Positions 63,355 through 64,000 of a stretch of DNA of 64,000 nucleotides are shown piece after piece. The notes beneath the pieces are model-generated. The model made no database searches. It saw only the letters and a program-made list of their open reading frames with translations, and was not told the DNA's origin. The translations under genes were made by a program, and so were the position numbers. Within the stretch, counting starts at the first letter, position 1. Each line of letters opens with the position of its first letter. Location: positions 219,382 to 283,381 of the forward strand of contig NZ_KE384114.1 in NCBI RefSeq assembly GCF_000423945.1. The letters are read 5' to 3'. This stretch comes from Butyrivibrio sp. XPD2002. Lineage in GTDB: Bacteria > Bacillota > Clostridia > Lachnospirales > Lachnospiraceae.

Positions 63355-63495
63355 TTACGATAATGTCTCGATTTTTACGGAAACTCCATTATTGGTATCG
63401 TAATCATCCACTATGAGTATTCCATTATCAAGTTCGATTTCGTAACCTACGTCTTTCAGGGCTTGGATTATTATGTCTTTAACTTTGTTTTCCAT
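63355..63495 (-). CDS. Small accessory protein of the insertion sequence
   Basis: 46 residues, MENKVKDIIIQALKDVGYEI then ELDNGILIVDDYDTNNGVSV and KIETLS. It ends 8 bases before tnpA on the same strand, and its ATG lies 80 bases from the divergent tnpB start. Acidic, alpha plus beta in outlook. No function known to me; short frames in this position may help tnpA translation or regulate it. Confidence 0.6.
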   Translation of the reverse strand: MENKVKDIIIQALKDVGYEIELDNGILIVDDYDTNNGVSVKIETLS

Positions 63496-63575
63496 GATAA
63501 AATTTCCTACAAATAATTGACTTTCACTAATATATATTATATTATTTGCTTAGTGAAGTTACAATGAGGTACACT

Positions 63576-64000
63576 ATGGAACAGATGACAGTCACGGCTA
63601 AAATTCAGATATCCGTTAGTGCAGACAGTAAGGTTTTGCTTGATGAAACCATGTCTGTTTATTCTGATGCCTGTAATTTTGTGTCTGACTATGTGTTCCG
63701 TACTCACGACCTAAAACAGTTCTCACTTAACAAGGTTTTGTATTCTACACTCCGAGAAGAGTTTGGACTTAAATCTCAAATGGCTCAGTCTGTATTTAAG
63801 ACTGTTATCGCAAGATATAAAACCATTCTCGAAAATCAGAAAGAGTGGATTCAGCCATCTTTTAAGAAGCCACAGTATGACCTTGTATGGAACAGAGATT
63901 ATTCTCTTACGCAAAACTGCTTTTCAGTAAACACGCTGAATGGTCGTGTTAAGTTGCCTTATTTCGCTGAAGGGATGTCTAAATACTTCGACCACGATAT
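63576..64000 (+). CDS. tnpB: TnpB (IS605 OrfB) N-terminal part, cut by window edge
   Basis: 141 codons remain open to the window end. MEQMTVTAKIQISVSADSKV, then CNFVSDYVFRTHDLKQFSLNKVLYSTLREEFGLKSQMAQSVFKT is the characteristic N-terminal WED/REC-type part of TnpB, the RNA-guided nuclease of IS605 elements and ancestor-like relative of Cas12. The RuvC residues and zinc ribbon lie outside the window, so activity cannot be judged. GAGG before ATG 63576 supports this start; an in-frame ATG 12 bases upstream is possible. Confidence 0.85.
   Translation, partial: MEQMTVTAKIQISVSADSKVLLDETMSVYSDACNFVSDYVFRTHDLKQFSLNKVLYSTLREEFGLKSQMAQSVFKTVIARYKTILENQKEWIQPSFKKPQYDLVWNRDYSLTQNCFSVNTLNGRVKLPYFAEGMSKYFDHD

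Larger units (their letters stand above)
62880..64000. mobile_element. IS200/IS605-type insertion sequence (right part beyond window)
   Basis: Divergent tnpA (minus) and tnpB (plus), with an accessory small gene between, are the layout of IS605-family elements. The left end is placed near 62880 because a GC-rich hairpin (62891-62922) lies 20 bases past the tnpA stop, but the exact boundary cannot be fixed. The element runs off the window, so its far end and guide-RNA region are not seen. Confidence 0.75.

Overview
The window looks like chromosomal DNA of an anaerobic Firmicute, most probably a Lachnospiraceae (Butyrivibrio/Roseburia-like) member. This is inferred from gene content and sequence style: strong AGGAGG ribosome sites, a FeoB-associated Cys-rich protein, stand-alone AICAR transformylase with PurO, eukaryote-type HisA, lysine and ZTP riboswitches, and many small palindromic intergenic repeats. 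No rRNA, tRNA or CRISPR array was seen.

Region 1 (about 1-17,780) is the most unusual part. After an ECF S-component and a TatD-linked radical SAM protein comes a long, almost entirely plus-strand locus. It encodes a YezD-type microprotein, a NifB-like radical SAM enzyme, a NifX-like protein, a PatB/MalY-type C-S lyase, an O-acetylhomoserine sulfhydrylase/methionine gamma-lyase family enzyme with an added Cys-rich N-terminus, NifH, a remnant of a second cysK, a Cys-rich NifX-like protein, cysK, two NifDK-like pairs, and a polar amino-acid (cystine-type) ABC importer. Every biosynthetic class of a minimal nitrogenase (B, X, H, D, K, and a second pair that could act as E, N) is present, but the setting is sulfur metabolism. 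The first D subunit keeps residues aligned with both FeMo-cofactor ligands (Cys259, His423) yet lacks the Gln191/His195 equivalents used for N2 reduction. The second D subunit keeps only the Cys, as NifE does. My reading is a nitrogenase-like reductase with its own cofactor assembly, probably acting on an organosulfur substrate and feeding Cys/Met synthesis. This is related in idea to methylthio-alkane reductase, but the substrate is unknown.

Region 2 (17.8-30 kb) holds a MATE transporter, a small accessory patch (nucleotidyltransferase, GNAT remnant, two tandem Cys-rich microproteins, 2H phosphoesterase), carB, an SGNH hydrolase and a potABCD spermidine/putrescine operon. Region 3 (30-33.5 kb) is dapA-dapB behind a lysine riboswitch, a eukaryote-type hisA and an orphan double-glycine peptide. 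Region 4 (33.5-48 kb) holds a chemoreceptor, cold-shock protein, YerC-type TrpR homologue, bactofilin plus degenerate LytM protein, a secreted beta-propeller, PepF-type peptidase, SEC-C protein, ThrRS lacking the TGS domain, a GT-C glycosyltransferase and two exported proteins.

Region 5 (48-64 kb) carries a Fur-box-linked FeoB-associated protein, flavodoxin, zinc-ribbon membrane protein, TrkA/TrkH potassium uptake, a GH13 glucosidase with a LacI/CcpA-type operator, TraX (apparently leaderless), a hybrid histidine kinase, a lipoprotein, and the ZTP-riboswitch-controlled purO-AICARFT operon. It ends in an IS605-type element (tnpA, accessory microprotein, truncated tnpB) next to a 348-bp inverted-repeat structure.

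All family calls are from reading motifs by eye. No database search was run, and residue alignments to Azotobacter NifD/NifE are manual.
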